From: Actinomycetes bacterium
GTDB taxonomy: Bacteria > Actinomycetota > Acidimicrobiia > Acidimicrobiales > Microtrichaceae
Direction: 5' to 3'
DNA length: 28,177 nt
Assembly (NCBI GenBank): GCA_023437745.1
Contig: JAEZFI010000158.1
Coordinates: 1 to 28,177, forward strand
Under the pieces are notes generated by a model. That model ran no database searches and was not told the DNA's origin. It saw only the letters and a list, made by a program, of their open reading frames with translations. Made by a program: the position numbers and the translations under genes. The first letter of the stretch is position 1. Each line of letters starts with the position of its first letter. Of the stretch, positions 21,268 through 28,177 are shown one piece after another.

Positions 21268-21959
21268 TCCGAGCGGCGGTCGGTCACCTCCTTCTCGGTG
21301 GGGTCGAAGACGAACCACCTGACCGTCAGGCCGAGCTCGTCGAGCGCGGCGGCGGCGTCGTCGACGGTGGCGCCGAGCAGCTCCCGGCAGGCGGCCGCAC
21401 CACCGGGCGCGAGCGCGTCCGCGACGCCGACCCACTCCTCGCCGTCCCTCGCCGGCCGCCCGAGCGAGAGCGACAGCGTGCCGCTCCAGTCGCGGGGGAT
21501 GCGGAAGCCCGTGAACGCCAGGGTCGACCCGTCCGTCCGGCGGAGCTCGGGGGGCAGGGACGTCGCGGTCGCGCCGATGAAGCGCCCGACCTGCGAGGGG
21601 CCGACCGGCACCGTCTCGACCCTCACGTCGAGCCCCGCCTTCTTCGCCGCGGACACGATCTGCTCCGGGCGCGTCTCGAGGTCGGTCAGGCGGACGACGA
21701 GGTCGTTCCCGTCGATCGTGATGTCCACCGACGCCGCCGCCGGTGTGGGATCGCGCAGCAGCAGCGCGGCGACGACCACCGCGAGCACGACGACGACTGC
21801 GGCCGCCAGCTCGACCATCCGGCGAACCGCGCGACCGACGGGGCGCGGGGTGGGGTGGTGCGAGATCGCCGGCGGCTCGTCCGGTGACCCCTCGGCGCGG
21901 CGTGAGGCGGCCGCCACCAGCTGCTCACGGAGCTCGGTGAGGAAGCGTTCGTCGCTCAT
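21138..21959 (-). CDS. Single-pass membrane protein, putative anti-sigma factor with PASTA-like C terminus
   Basis: 273 aa. The ATG at 21959 overlaps the sigma stop (ATGA), so it is the partner of the sigma gene at 21956. Seen: N-terminal cytoplasmic part (SDERFLTELREQLVAAASRR, about 50 residues), one membrane helix VELAAAVVVVLAVVVAALLL (about 49-68), then an extracytoplasmic region with VDITIDGNDLVVRLTDLETR and a late segment LLGATVDDAAAALDELGLTV that reads like a PASTA repeat. No zinc motif is seen. The partner function is inferred from coupling and topology. The last 130 bases overlap, antisense, the acetyltransferase reading frame. Confidence 0.78.
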   Translation of the reverse strand: MSDERFLTELREQLVAAASRRAEGSPDEPPAISHHPTPRPVGRAVRRMVELAAAVVVVLAVVVAALLLRDPTPAAASVDITIDGNDLVVRLTDLETRPEQIVSAAKKAGLDVRVETVPVGPSQVGRFIGATATSLPPELRRTDGSTLAFTGFRIPRDWSGTLSLSLGRPARDGEEWVGVADALAPGGAAACRELLGATVDDAAAALDELGLTVRWFVFDPTEKEVTDRRSDYGSWRVISVMSTSDDAALVQATSDGSWPFPDASMRPVMDPSC

Positions 21960-22534
21960 CGCAGCCCTCCGTCGGGGAACCCGGCTGTCAGCTCGTTGAG
22001 CGCTCGCGAGACCCGGACCCGGGCGGTGACCTCGGTGCAGCCGAGGCGCGCCGCGATCTCCCGGTAGCTCAGCTCCTCCACCACGCGGAGGAGCAGCGCC
22101 TCCCGGAGCTTGCCGCTGAGGGCACGGACGGCCACGTCGAGCGGGCCGAGGTGCTGCTCGAGGTCGAGTCGGGTCTCGATCAGCTCGTACTCGTCGTGGT
22201 GGGGCGTCGACACCTCGATGCCCAGGCGCCGGCGGGCGCGGAGGTCGACGTAGTGCCGGCGCAGCCAGTGGCGCAGCTGGTTGCGGGCGATGCCGTAGAG
22301 CCAGCCGCGCTCCGACCCTCGTGACGGGTCGTAGCCATCGAGGCCCTCGAGGGCGGCGGCGAACGTCTCGGCGCACAGGTCGGCCGCCACGTCGGGGGCA
22401 GCGGTGCGGGTCCGGAACCACCGCAGCAGGGGGGCGGCGTGCTCGTCGTAGAAGCGCCCGAAGGCTTCCGCCTCGCCGGCCTGGGCGCGGGACAGCTCGG
22501 TAGCGCCAAGTTCTGCCCCTTCTCTCACATGCAC
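21956..22534 (-). CDS. ECF-type RNA polymerase sigma factor (second pair)
   Basis: 192 aa from a GTG at 22534 (another GTG lies at 22528). Seen: sigma region 2 (AFGRFYDEHAAPLLRWFRTR, ADLCAETFAAALEGLDGYD, SERGWLYGIARNQLRHWLRR) and region 4 (ALSGKLREALLLRVVEELSYREIAARLGCTEVTARVRVSRALNEL). The region 4 helix-turn-helix has the classic LSYREIAARLGCTEVTARVRV form. Neither GTG has a clear ribosome site, so the start is uncertain and may be leaderless. It is unrelated in detail to the first ECF factor, but the gene arrangement (sigma, then coupled membrane anti-sigma) is the same. A CCCGCGCGGG palindrome lies at 22548-22557 in the gap to the LuxR-type gene. Confidence 0.9.
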   Translation of the reverse strand: MHVREGAELGATELSRAQAGEAEAFGRFYDEHAAPLLRWFRTRTAAPDVAADLCAETFAAALEGLDGYDPSRGSERGWLYGIARNQLRHWLRRHYVDLRARRRLGIEVSTPHHDEYELIETRLDLEQHLGPLDVAVRALSGKLREALLLRVVEELSYREIAARLGCTEVTARVRVSRALNELTAGFPDGGLR

Positions 22535-22595
22535 AACATGCCCGAGGCCCGCGCGGGAAGCAACCGGGCACGCAACGCTCCGCGGGGTGCGATCC

Positions 22596-23195
22596 TCAGG
22601 GCCCCAGGCGGCGAGCCGTGACGCCGAGGGCGGCACCGCGCTGGGCGAGTGCGATCCGGTTCGGGGCCGCGAGCGCCCGGAAGAGGCCGGAGATCTCCCG
22701 CTTGACGGACGCATCCGAGAGGTAGAGCGCGCGTGCGATCTCACGGTTCGACTGCCCGGCGATGATGGCGCCGAGCACCTCGACCTGACGGGAGGACACC
22801 TTCGGCATGTCGGCGGCGAGGTCCACCATGCAGACGGGGATCGTGACCTGGCCCCGTTCCACCGACTCGAGCGCGACCAGCAGCTCGTCCGGGTCGTGGG
22901 CGCTGACCACCGCCGTGACGGTGCCGGACGCGAGCGCAGACATGGCCCGGGCGGAGGCATAGGGGGAGGGCTCGGCCACGAGGATGCGACGAGCACGTGG
23001 CGCGGGCGGCGACGACGGAGCCGGCGGCACGTCGGGGACGCGGTCCACCACGGTGACGGCGTGCGGGTCCGGCCGCGGGGGCTCGGACCAGCCGCCGCTG
23101 GCACCGATGTACAGGAGCGCCGACCGGAGGACTCGGTTGGCGACGTCGACGGTGAAGGAGCGGGCGGGACCGGCGGCGTCGGGGGTTTCGTCCAC
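22596..23195 (-). CDS. LuxR/NarL-type HTH regulator with degenerate receiver-like domain
   Basis: 199 aa from the GTG at 23195, which has AAGGA five bases before it. Seen: an unassigned N terminus, a Pro-rich linker (about 53-67), a short receiver-like segment ARRILVAEPSPYASARAMSALA to CMVDLA (about 68-126), and a LuxR HTH at about 133-190 (SSRQVEVLGAIIAGQSNREIARALYLSDASVKREISGLF). The receiver-like segment is too short for a full domain and lacks a clear phospho-acceptor Asp, so classical two-component phosphorylation is unlikely. The HTH class is that of DosR/NarL, whose boxes resemble those found in this window; a link is speculative. It sits 41 bases after the oxidoreductase stop and 61 before the sigma gene, all on one strand. 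Confidence 0.82.
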   Translation of the reverse strand: MDETPDAAGPARSFTVDVANRVLRSALLYIGASGGWSEPPRPDPHAVTVVDRVPDVPPAPSSPPAPRARRILVAEPSPYASARAMSALASGTVTAVVSAHDPDELLVALESVERGQVTIPVCMVDLAADMPKVSSRQVEVLGAIIAGQSNREIARALYLSDASVKREISGLFRALAAPNRIALAQRGAALGVTARRLGP

Positions 23196-23236
23196 GCAGG
23201 TCCTTGCCCCGGGGTCCGATTGCGTTACATCGGTCG

Positions 23237-24412
23237 TCAGTCGCGCAGGACGCAGCGCGTTCCGGAGTAGATCGTGGGCAGGCACTTGTTGCAGTGGATG
23301 CAGAGCCCGTTGGCCCGGGTGCCGTCGCGCATCTGGTTCACGAGGTTCGGGTCGCGGAGCAGCGCTCGCGCCATGGCCACCGCCTGGAACCCCTCGCCGA
23401 GGGCCGACTCGATCGTGTCCAGGCGGTTGATGCCGCCCAGCAGGATGAGGGGCATGCGCAGCTCGTCGCGGAACTGGCGGGCGAACGGGAGGAAGAAGGC
23501 CTCCTCGAAGGGGAGGTGGGGGAAGATCCGGTGGCCCATGACCCTGAGCCCCAGGCCGACGAGCTTTGGCTGCGTCGCGATGAACTCGTCCATCGGCACG
23601 TCGCCGCGGAAGTAGTACATGCCGTTCATCAGCGAGCTGCCGCCCGTCAGCTCGATCGCGTCGAGCTGACCGTCGGCTTCGAGCAGCTGCGCGATGGGCA
23701 GGCTCTCCTCGAGCCAGAGGCCCTTGCGCACGCCGTCGGCCATGTTGAACTTCGCGGTGACCGCCACCTGCGTGCCGACGGCCGTCCGGACGGCGTCGAT
23801 CACGCGGCGGCTCAGGCGCGCCCGGTTCTCGATGCTGCCCCCGTACTCGTCGCGCCGCTTGTTGAGGTTGGGGCTGAAGAAGGAGCTGAGCAGGTAGTTG
23901 TGGCCGAGGTGCAGCTCGATGGCGTCGAAGCCCGCCGAGACCGCGACCTTGGCGCCCCGCGCGAACTGCTCCACGACCTCATCGAGCTGCGCGGTGGTCG
24001 CGCCCTTGACCAGCCCCATGGCGGGGGCGCTGACGCGCGTGGAGGGCGCCAGCGTCGGCAGCTTGTTGGACAGCGTGTTGGCCACCAGCCCGGCGTGGCC
24101 CAGCTGGGCCGCCACCAGCGCGCCTTCGGCGTGGACGGCGTCGGTGAGCCGGGACAGGTCGGCGGTGCGCTCGGGGTCCATCACGAGCGTGTTGCGGTGC
24201 ACACGACCGCCCGGTGACACCGCGCAGTAGGCGACGGTGGTCATGGCCGCGCCGCCGCGGGCGACGGCGCGGTGGAACTCGATGAGCTCGTCGCTGACGG
24301 CTCCCCTGGGCATGACGCCCTCGAAGGTCGCCGCCTTGATGATCCGGTTCCGCAGGGTGAGCGGACCGAGCGTCATGGGCTCGAAGGGCGACGGGGCGGT
24401 GGTGTCGGTCAT
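23237..24412 (-). CDS. NADH:flavin oxidoreductase / Old Yellow Enzyme family protein with C-terminal Cys cluster
   Basis: 391 aa FMN-dependent TIM-barrel oxidoreductase, probably reducing an activated C=C bond. Seen: PMTLGPLTLRNRIIKAAT (about 12-29), AAQLGHAG (about 102-109), the active-site segment DAIELHLGHNYLLSSFFSPN (about 164-183) followed by KRRDEYGGS and ENRAR, AVTAKFN, and FMN-phosphate region GGINR...AMARALLRDPNLVNQM. The end carries CIHCNKC and a final Cys (371, 374, 377, 387), like the [4Fe-4S] region of 2,4-dienoyl-CoA reductases, though with unusual spacing and without the C-terminal FAD/NAD domain of that enzyme. The ATG overlaps the epimerase stop (ATGA), so the two are co-expressed. 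Substrate unknown. Confidence 0.9.
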   Translation of the reverse strand: MTDTTAPSPFEPMTLGPLTLRNRIIKAATFEGVMPRGAVSDELIEFHRAVARGGAAMTTVAYCAVSPGGRVHRNTLVMDPERTADLSRLTDAVHAEGALVAAQLGHAGLVANTLSNKLPTLAPSTRVSAPAMGLVKGATTAQLDEVVEQFARGAKVAVSAGFDAIELHLGHNYLLSSFFSPNLNKRRDEYGGSIENRARLSRRVIDAVRTAVGTQVAVTAKFNMADGVRKGLWLEESLPIAQLLEADGQLDAIELTGGSSLMNGMYYFRGDVPMDEFIATQPKLVGLGLRVMGHRIFPHLPFEEAFFLPFARQFRDELRMPLILLGGINRLDTIESALGEGFQAVAMARALLRDPNLVNQMRDGTRANGLCIHCNKCLPTIYSGTRCVLRD

Positions 24413-25428
24413 CGGTGGCTCTCCAGCGCAGTGGGGATCGGGGTCACGGGCGGGTCGGGTCGCACCGAGTGCGTGAGCGCGTCGGGCACGGAGCGCCAGG
24501 GCCGCCCGAGCAGGTCCAGGGCGACTCGATCGTCGCACGGTTGGGCCGACGTCAGGAGCCAGGCCGCCTCGTAGCTGAACCCGGGCGGGATCGGGCTCAG
24601 GCGCGCCGCGACGTCGCAGAGCCGACCGATGCCACGGAGGAGGCGCGGTGCGGTCCGCACCCGCCGGATCGGTCGGCCCAGCCCCAGCTCGAGCGCGTCG
24701 AGGACCTCGTCGAAGGGCATCTCCTGGCCGCCGCACACGACCCGCCGAGGTCCCTGGCCCGGCTCCAGGAGCGCCACGTGGAGGTCGGCGACGTCGCGCA
24801 CGTCGATCATCGACATGCCGCCCTGGAACGACACGGACACCCCGTAGCGGAGGAGCGGCGCCCAGCCGTCGGCGGTCACGCCACGGCGGTCGCCGGCGGG
24901 TGGTCCGACGACGCTCGACGGGTAGGTCACGACGACCGGCGCGCCGGCCGCCTGGAAGCCGCGGGCGATCCGGTCGGCCACCGACTTGGTGCGCCCGTAG
25001 GCGCTCCGGCCGGGAGCGCTGGGGCTGTCGGGCGAGATGACGCCGTCGGGGGAGGGGAACAGCGCGCTGTAGCTCGCCACGTGGATGATGGGGTCGAGCC
25101 GCCTCGCGACGGCGGCGGCGAGCACGGTGGCCGTGCCCTGCACGTTGACCTGCCACATCAGCGCCTCGTCGCGGTCGTCCACGCCGACGATCCCGGCCGC
25201 GTGCAGCACGGCGTCGCAACCGTCGAGGAGGCGTGCCACGCTGTCCGGGTCGCACACGTCGCCCACGACGACGTCGGCGGGGTCCAGCTCGACGCCCAGC
25301 GCCTCGAGCGGCGCGGTCGACGGGTCGCCCGGGTGCACCAGGACGCGGACGGAGTGGCCGGCCGTCACGATCGCCGACGTGCAATGGGCGCCGAGGTAGC
25401 CGTTCGCACCAGTGATGGCGACGCGCAT
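24409..25428 (-). CDS. NAD(P)-dependent epimerase/dehydratase family protein (extended SDR)
   Basis: 339 aa. Seen: Rossmann GANGYLG (7-13), DVCDPDSV (58-65), the NAAG-like HAAGI (76-80), active-site Tyr/Lys in SAYGRTK (Tyr144, Lys148) with Ser119 or Ser121 just before it, YPSSVVGP (after 160) and IDVRDVADLHVALLEPG, all typical of extended SDRs. This subgroup resembles dihydroflavonol reductase- or 3-beta-hydroxysteroid dehydrogenase-like enzymes rather than sugar epimerases. The ATG at 25428 has an excellent ribosome site (GGGAGGGAGG). Next in the operon, coupled by ATGA, is the Old Yellow Enzyme homologue, so both may act on one alicyclic or steroid-like substrate (inference). The divergent TetR gene at 25498 is the natural candidate regulator. 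Confidence 0.9.
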   Translation of the reverse strand: MRVAITGANGYLGAHCTSAIVTAGHSVRVLVHPGDPSTAPLEALGVELDPADVVVGDVCDPDSVARLLDGCDAVLHAAGIVGVDDRDEALMWQVNVQGTATVLAAAVARRLDPIIHVASYSALFPSPDGVISPDSPSAPGRSAYGRTKSVADRIARGFQAAGAPVVVTYPSSVVGPPAGDRRGVTADGWAPLLRYGVSVSFQGGMSMIDVRDVADLHVALLEPGQGPRRVVCGGQEMPFDEVLDALELGLGRPIRRVRTAPRLLRGIGRLCDVAARLSPIPPGFSYEAAWLLTSAQPCDDRVALDLLGRPWRSVPDALTHSVRPDPPVTPIPTALESHR

Positions 25429-25497
25429 CGCCCTCCCTCCCGAGTTCCGAGGCCAATGGTATCGGAATGATGGGTGGCCTGGTGGCAGGATGTGCCC

Positions 25498-26025
25498 ATG
25501 TCCTCCGTCACCGCCACTCGCGCCGCCGGCCGGCCTCGGGACCCGCAGCTCGACGAGCGCGTGCTCGCAGCCACCCGCGAGCTCCTCGTGGAGGTGGGAT
25601 GGGATGCGATGAGCGTGCGCGGGATCGCCGAGCGGTCCGGCGTGAGCCGCGCCGCCATCGCCCGGCGTTGGCCGTCGCGCCCCCACCTGGCGTTGGACGC
25701 GATCCTGGGCTTCGCTCCCGACCTCAGCCGGTTCGAGGGGACCGATCACGCCGGCTGGGTGGCGGCGCTCGTCGACGGCGCGTTCGAGCTCTTCGACCGG
25801 CCGGAGGTGCGGGCCGCCGTGCCCGGACTGCTCGCCGCGCTGCGCGACCACGACGACCTGCGGATCGCGCTGTGGACGGGGTTCGGCCTCCCGGCCGCCG
25901 AGCTGACCACCGAGGACGCCTCGTCGGCGATCGCCGTGGCTGCGGGCGCGGCGCTCTTCGCCAGCATCGTGGCGCCGGAGGAGGCCGCCTCGGTGCGCCG
26001 CCGCCTGGTCGAGTCGCTGACCTGA
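25498..26025 (+). CDS. TetR/AcrR-family transcriptional regulator (divergent from the epimerase operon)
   Basis: 175 aa, short for the family but complete. Seen: N-terminal HTH (LDERVLAATRELLVEVG, MSVRGIAERSGVSRAAIARR, WPSRPHLALDAIL; about 16-65) and a compact helical effector domain. The recognition helix SRAAIARRWPSR has WP where YYHF is usual, as in a known TetR subgroup. The ATG at 25498 is preceded by GGCAGGA. It is divergent from the epimerase-oxidoreductase operon with a 69-bp shared promoter gap (25429-25497), so it probably controls that operon and itself; I see no convincing operator palindrome there. It converges on the STAS gene. Confidence 0.9.
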   Translation: MSSVTATRAAGRPRDPQLDERVLAATRELLVEVGWDAMSVRGIAERSGVSRAAIARRWPSRPHLALDAILGFAPDLSRFEGTDHAGWVAALVDGAFELFDRPEVRAAVPGLLAALRDHDDLRIALWTGFGLPAAELTTEDASSAIAVAAGAALFASIVAPEEAASVRRRLVESLT

Positions 26026-26041
26026 TCGACCCGTCAGGTCA
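26018..26041. terminator. Perfect inverted repeat spanning both stop codons of convergent genes
   Basis: TGACCTGA (26018-26025) and TCAGGTCA (26034-26041) are exact inverted repeats of 8 bp with an eight-base spacer. The left arm contains the TetR stop and the right arm the STAS stop. It could form a short bidirectional terminator hairpin, though it has no T-tract and is only moderately stable. Confidence 0.4.
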
Positions 26042-26326
26042 CTCGCGGTGGAAGGCGTCGAGCAGGCCGGCGCTGTCGAGGACGACCTCCAGCTCCCGGC
26101 TCGGTGTGCGCAGCCGGAGATCGCGGACGCTGGAGCGGACGGCGACGAAGAACCGCAGCGCCACCGAGTCGCAGAACGAGACGGCCGATCCGTCCACGAC
26201 GACCGGCCCCTCGTGCCCTCGGAGCTCCTCGGCCAGCTCGTCGAGCTGGGGCCAGGACCGGAGATCGATCTCACCCTCCAGTGCGATGACCAGGTTGCCG
26301 TCGTCCTTGTCCTTCCGGATGTCCAC
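26039..26326 (-). CDS. STAS-domain protein (anti-sigma factor antagonist-like)
   Basis: 95 aa from the GTG at 26326 (an ATG at 26362 would give 107 aa). Single STAS domain: VIALEGEIDLRSWPQLDELAEEL (about 13-35), the core strand GPVVVDGSAVSFCDSVALRFFVAV (about 40-63) with the serine of the DS motif that is phosphorylated by anti-sigma kinases in SpoIIAA/RsbV-type proteins, and ELEVVLDSAGLLDAF near the end. It would bind and sequester an anti-sigma kinase. No kinase of the RsbW type is encoded nearby, and neither of the two membrane anti-sigma candidates in the window is of that class, so its partner lies elsewhere. The GTG is preferred because typical STAS proteins start right before this strand. 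Confidence 0.87.
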   Translation of the reverse strand: MDIRKDKDDGNLVIALEGEIDLRSWPQLDELAEELRGHEGPVVVDGSAVSFCDSVALRFFVAVRSSVRDLRLRTPSRELEVVLDSAGLLDAFHRE

Positions 26327-26424
26327 GCCCCGACCTACCCGCCCGCGTGTGGCCTCAACCATCGTCGCCGGGGCACGGGATCTAGGCTTCGGCCGCTCGA
26401 TCGCCCGGGCGCGAGGGGGACACG

Positions 26425-27654
26425 ATGAGGCTCAGCATCAGGGTGGCCGTCGCCGCGTGCGTCGGTGCGACGACGGTGGCGGGGTGCGTCGCGCCGCCGA
26501 ACTGGGGAGGCGGGCCCGCCCCCACGACCTCGACGACCTCGACCTCGACGACCTCGACCTCGACGAGCACCACCACGACCCTGCTTGCGGGGCCGGCGGT
26601 GCGCCGGGTGAGCAGCCTGGCGGGCGGTGAGTCGAGCGGTGCGGTGGTGTCGCGCAACGGGCGCTACGTCGCGTTCACGAGCACGTCCACCGCGCTCGGT
26701 GCGGACGGCAACGGCCCGGGGCTCGACGTGTTCCGTTGGGACCGCACGACGGGGACCGTGCTCCGCCTCACCGGCGGCAACGCCCCGGCGACGACCCCGA
26801 CCGTGGCCGACGACGGTGCGGTGGCGTTCGAGTCCACGGCGACCGACCTGGCGGGCGCCGACGCCAACAACCAGGGCTCCGACGTGTTCCTCTGGACCGC
26901 GAGCGGCGTGGTCCGGGTCACGGCGGGGAACTTCGCGTCCGGGAACCCGGTGATCAGCAGCGACGGGACGCGCGTGGTGCTGCACTCGTTCGGCGACCTC
27001 GCCGGGGTCGGCAGCGCCGGCGCCGTCTCGTGGCGTCGGGTGGGTGGCACGTTCACGCGGCTGGTGGCCGACACCGTCGGGCACACCTACCTGCCTCGTG
27101 CGGTGACGTCGACCGGCAACCTCGTCCTCCTCGACGACGGTGGTTCGCTCCGGCTGCACGACACGAGCGTGCCCTCCTCGCTCGCGACCGTCGCCGAGGC
27201 GTCGTCCTCCCCGCCCTTCACCTTCGTGATCCCGATGGCCGGGGTGCATGCGCTCGCCGACGACGGCGACGTCGTGTACACCAACGACACCGTGTGGGTG
27301 CTCGGCACCCCCACCGTGGTGAGCGGTTCGCTGGCCAGGTACGACCGCCAGACCGGCTCGACCGTCGGTCTGGGCAACGCCGCGGTCCCGATCGCCGCGG
27401 GGCAGAGCCCGGACGGGCGCTACGTGGTGTCCACCGAGATCGCGTCGGGCGCCGCGTTCACGATCGGTGCCCTCGGCACGGTGCGCCACACCGACCGCAC
27501 CACGGGCGTGGTCACGACGGTCGCCGCCGCGGCCACGGGATCGACCCTGAGCTCGACGGGGCGAGACGTGGCGTTCGACTCGAACCGGCTCGACCCGGCA
27601 CCCGACGCCAACGGCGCAGGGCTCGACGCGTTCTCGTGGGATCGGGGGAGCTGA
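26425..27654 (+). CDS. Lipoprotein with predicted WD40/TolB-like beta-propeller
   Basis: 409 aa. Seen: lipoprotein signal MRLSIRVAVAACVGATTVAG with lipobox VAGC (Cys21), a low-complexity Thr/Ser linker (about 32-53), then repeated blades of about 45 residues with the PD40-like pattern: SRNGRYVAFTSTSTALGADG and LDVFRWDRTTG; ADDGAVAFESTATDLAGADA and SDVFLWTASG; SSDGTRVVLHSFGDLAG; SPDGRYVVSTE; STGRDVAFDSNRLDPAPDAN and LDAFSWDRG. First and last blades share the G-LD-F-WDR signature, as expected for a closed propeller. It is anchored to the outer face of the membrane. Binding partner unknown. Ribosome site GAGGGGGACACG precedes the ATG. Five bases separate it from the ligase gene. Confidence 0.87.
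   Translation: MRLSIRVAVAACVGATTVAGCVAPPNWGGGPAPTTSTTSTSTTSTSTSTTTTLLAGPAVRRVSSLAGGESSGAVVSRNGRYVAFTSTSTALGADGNGPGLDVFRWDRTTGTVLRLTGGNAPATTPTVADDGAVAFESTATDLAGADANNQGSDVFLWTASGVVRVTAGNFASGNPVISSDGTRVVLHSFGDLAGVGSAGAVSWRRVGGTFTRLVADTVGHTYLPRAVTSTGNLVLLDDGGSLRLHDTSVPSSLATVAEASSSPPFTFVIPMAGVHALADDGDVVYTNDTVWVLGTPTVVSGSLARYDRQTGSTVGLGNAAVPIAAGQSPDGRYVVSTEIASGAAFTIGALGTVRHTDRTTGVVTTVAAAATGSTLSSTGRDVAFDSNRLDPAPDANGAGLDAFSWDRGS
26524..26562 (+). repeat. Short tandem repeat encoding a Thr/Ser linker
   Basis: Partial unit ACGACCTCG followed by two exact copies of ACGACCTCGACCTCG (26533-26547 and 26548-26562), then a diverging third start. It encodes the TSTTSTS linker after the lipidated cysteine. 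The length is a multiple of three per unit, so slippage would change linker length without breaking the frame. Confidence 0.7.
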
Positions 27655-27659
27655 GCGGC

Positions 27660-28177
27660 GTGAGCGTTCCCCACATCGCGCCGATGAGCGCCGTCACCGG
27701 CGACCTGCCGATCGACGACGAGCGCTGGGCGTTCGAGCCGAAGTGGGACGGCATGCGGGTGCTCGTCGAGATCGACGGCGGCGTGGTGCGGGCTCGGAGT
27801 CGCACCGATCGGGACGTCACGGCCTCGTTCCCCGAGCTCGCCGGTCTCTCGGACCTGGCAGCCACCGCCGTCCTGGACGGCGAGGTCGTCGCGTTCGACG
27901 ACGACGGGAGGGCGAGCTTCGGTCGGTTGCAGCAGCGGTTCGGGGTGACCGCCCCGCGGGAGGTGGCCGTCCGGTCCCGGGAGGTCCCGGCGCTGTACGT
28001 GGTGTTCGACCTCCTGCACCTGGGCGGCGCCGATTCGTACACGCTGCCGTTCCACCAGCGGCGCGCGCTGCTCGAGTCGCTGGTCGACGAGGGGCCCACG
28101 TGGCGCATCACCCCGAGCGGGCAGGGCGACGGCGAGGCGTGGCTAGCCGCCGCCCCGGTGCAGCGCCTCGAAGGGGT
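27660..28177 (+). CDS. ATP-dependent DNA ligase (LigC/LigD-type), partial
   Basis: First 172 codons; the gene continues past the right edge. Seen: the nucleotidyltransferase motif I EPKWDGMR, whose Lys28 would be adenylated, RSRTDRDVTASFPEL, motif III DGEVVAF (Asp73-Glu75) and motif IIIa YVVFDLLHL (about 113-121), the order of the ATP-dependent ligase adenylation domain used in bacterial non-homologous end joining. The GTG at 27660 is five bases after the lipoprotein stop with GGGGGAG upstream; an ATG nine codons in is an alternative. Whether a polymerase or nuclease domain follows, and whether Ku is adjacent, cannot be seen. Operon membership with the lipoprotein is probable from spacing only. 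Confidence 0.9.
   Translation, partial: MSVPHIAPMSAVTGDLPIDDERWAFEPKWDGMRVLVEIDGGVVRARSRTDRDVTASFPELAGLSDLAATAVLDGEVVAFDDDGRASFGRLQQRFGVTAPREVAVRSREVPALYVVFDLLHLGGADSYTLPFHQRRALLESLVDEGPTWRITPSGQGDGEAWLAAAPVQRLEG

Overview
The window is very GC-rich (about 70% or more by eye), densely packed and full of GTG starts and 1-32 base gene overlaps. The gene families point to a high-GC actinobacterium, plausibly an Acidimicrobiia-like lineage. This assignment is an inference, since no rRNA or other marker gene is present. I see no tRNA, rRNA, CRISPR array, insertion sequence or prophage gene, and no gene-free stretch longer than about 210 bases.

Layout. (1) 1-4540, minus strand: a five-gene operon encoding a small Lys/Ala-rich basic protein, an AMP-forming acetyl-CoA synthetase, and the E1-alpha, E1-beta and (partial) E2 subunits of a pyruvate dehydrogenase-type complex. 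Both enzymes make acetyl-CoA. (2) 4636-10635, minus: a four-gene overlapping operon encoding a tandem DUF4389 membrane protein, a P2-type cation ATPase, an FtsX/MacB-type permease and its ABC ATPase. (3) 10846-12202, plus: two tandem PPOX-family flavoprotein-like genes and an SRPBCC protein, divergent from block 2. (4) 12212-16008: a TetR regulator, a four-helix membrane protein, a DHA2 drug exporter and a CHAD (polyphosphate-binding type) protein. (5) 16013-18111, minus: a TadE-like and a large Cys-rich TadG-like protein. (6) 18293-21267, plus: an ECF sigma/anti-sigma pair, a secreted beta/gamma-crystallin-like protein and a GNAT acetyltransferase. (7) 21138-25428, minus: an NAD-dependent epimerase, an Old-Yellow-Enzyme-type oxidoreductase, a LuxR-type regulator and a second ECF sigma/anti-sigma pair. 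(8) 25498-28177: a TetR regulator, a STAS protein, a beta-propeller lipoprotein and the start of an ATP-dependent DNA ligase.

The most interesting signal is a family of 14-bp imperfect palindromes of the form GGGAC-N6-CCC. They resemble the DosR/DevR (NarL-family) dormancy box of mycobacteria (core GGGACTWWAGTCCC). Three lie in the 210-bp divergent promoter between blocks 2 and 3. A copy identical over 16 bases lies upstream of block 1. Related copies lie in the promoter gaps between the DHA2 exporter and CHAD genes and between the TadE and sigma-factor genes. A manual scan for strict GGGAC-N6-CCC on both strands found four intergenic instances (about 1.2 kb in total) and two coding instances (about 27 kb). 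This suggests that the acetyl-CoA operon, the ATPase/ABC operon and the PPOX genes form one stress or hypoxia regulon. The regulator itself is not identified; the LuxR-type protein at 22596-23195 is the only HTH protein of that superfamily in the window.
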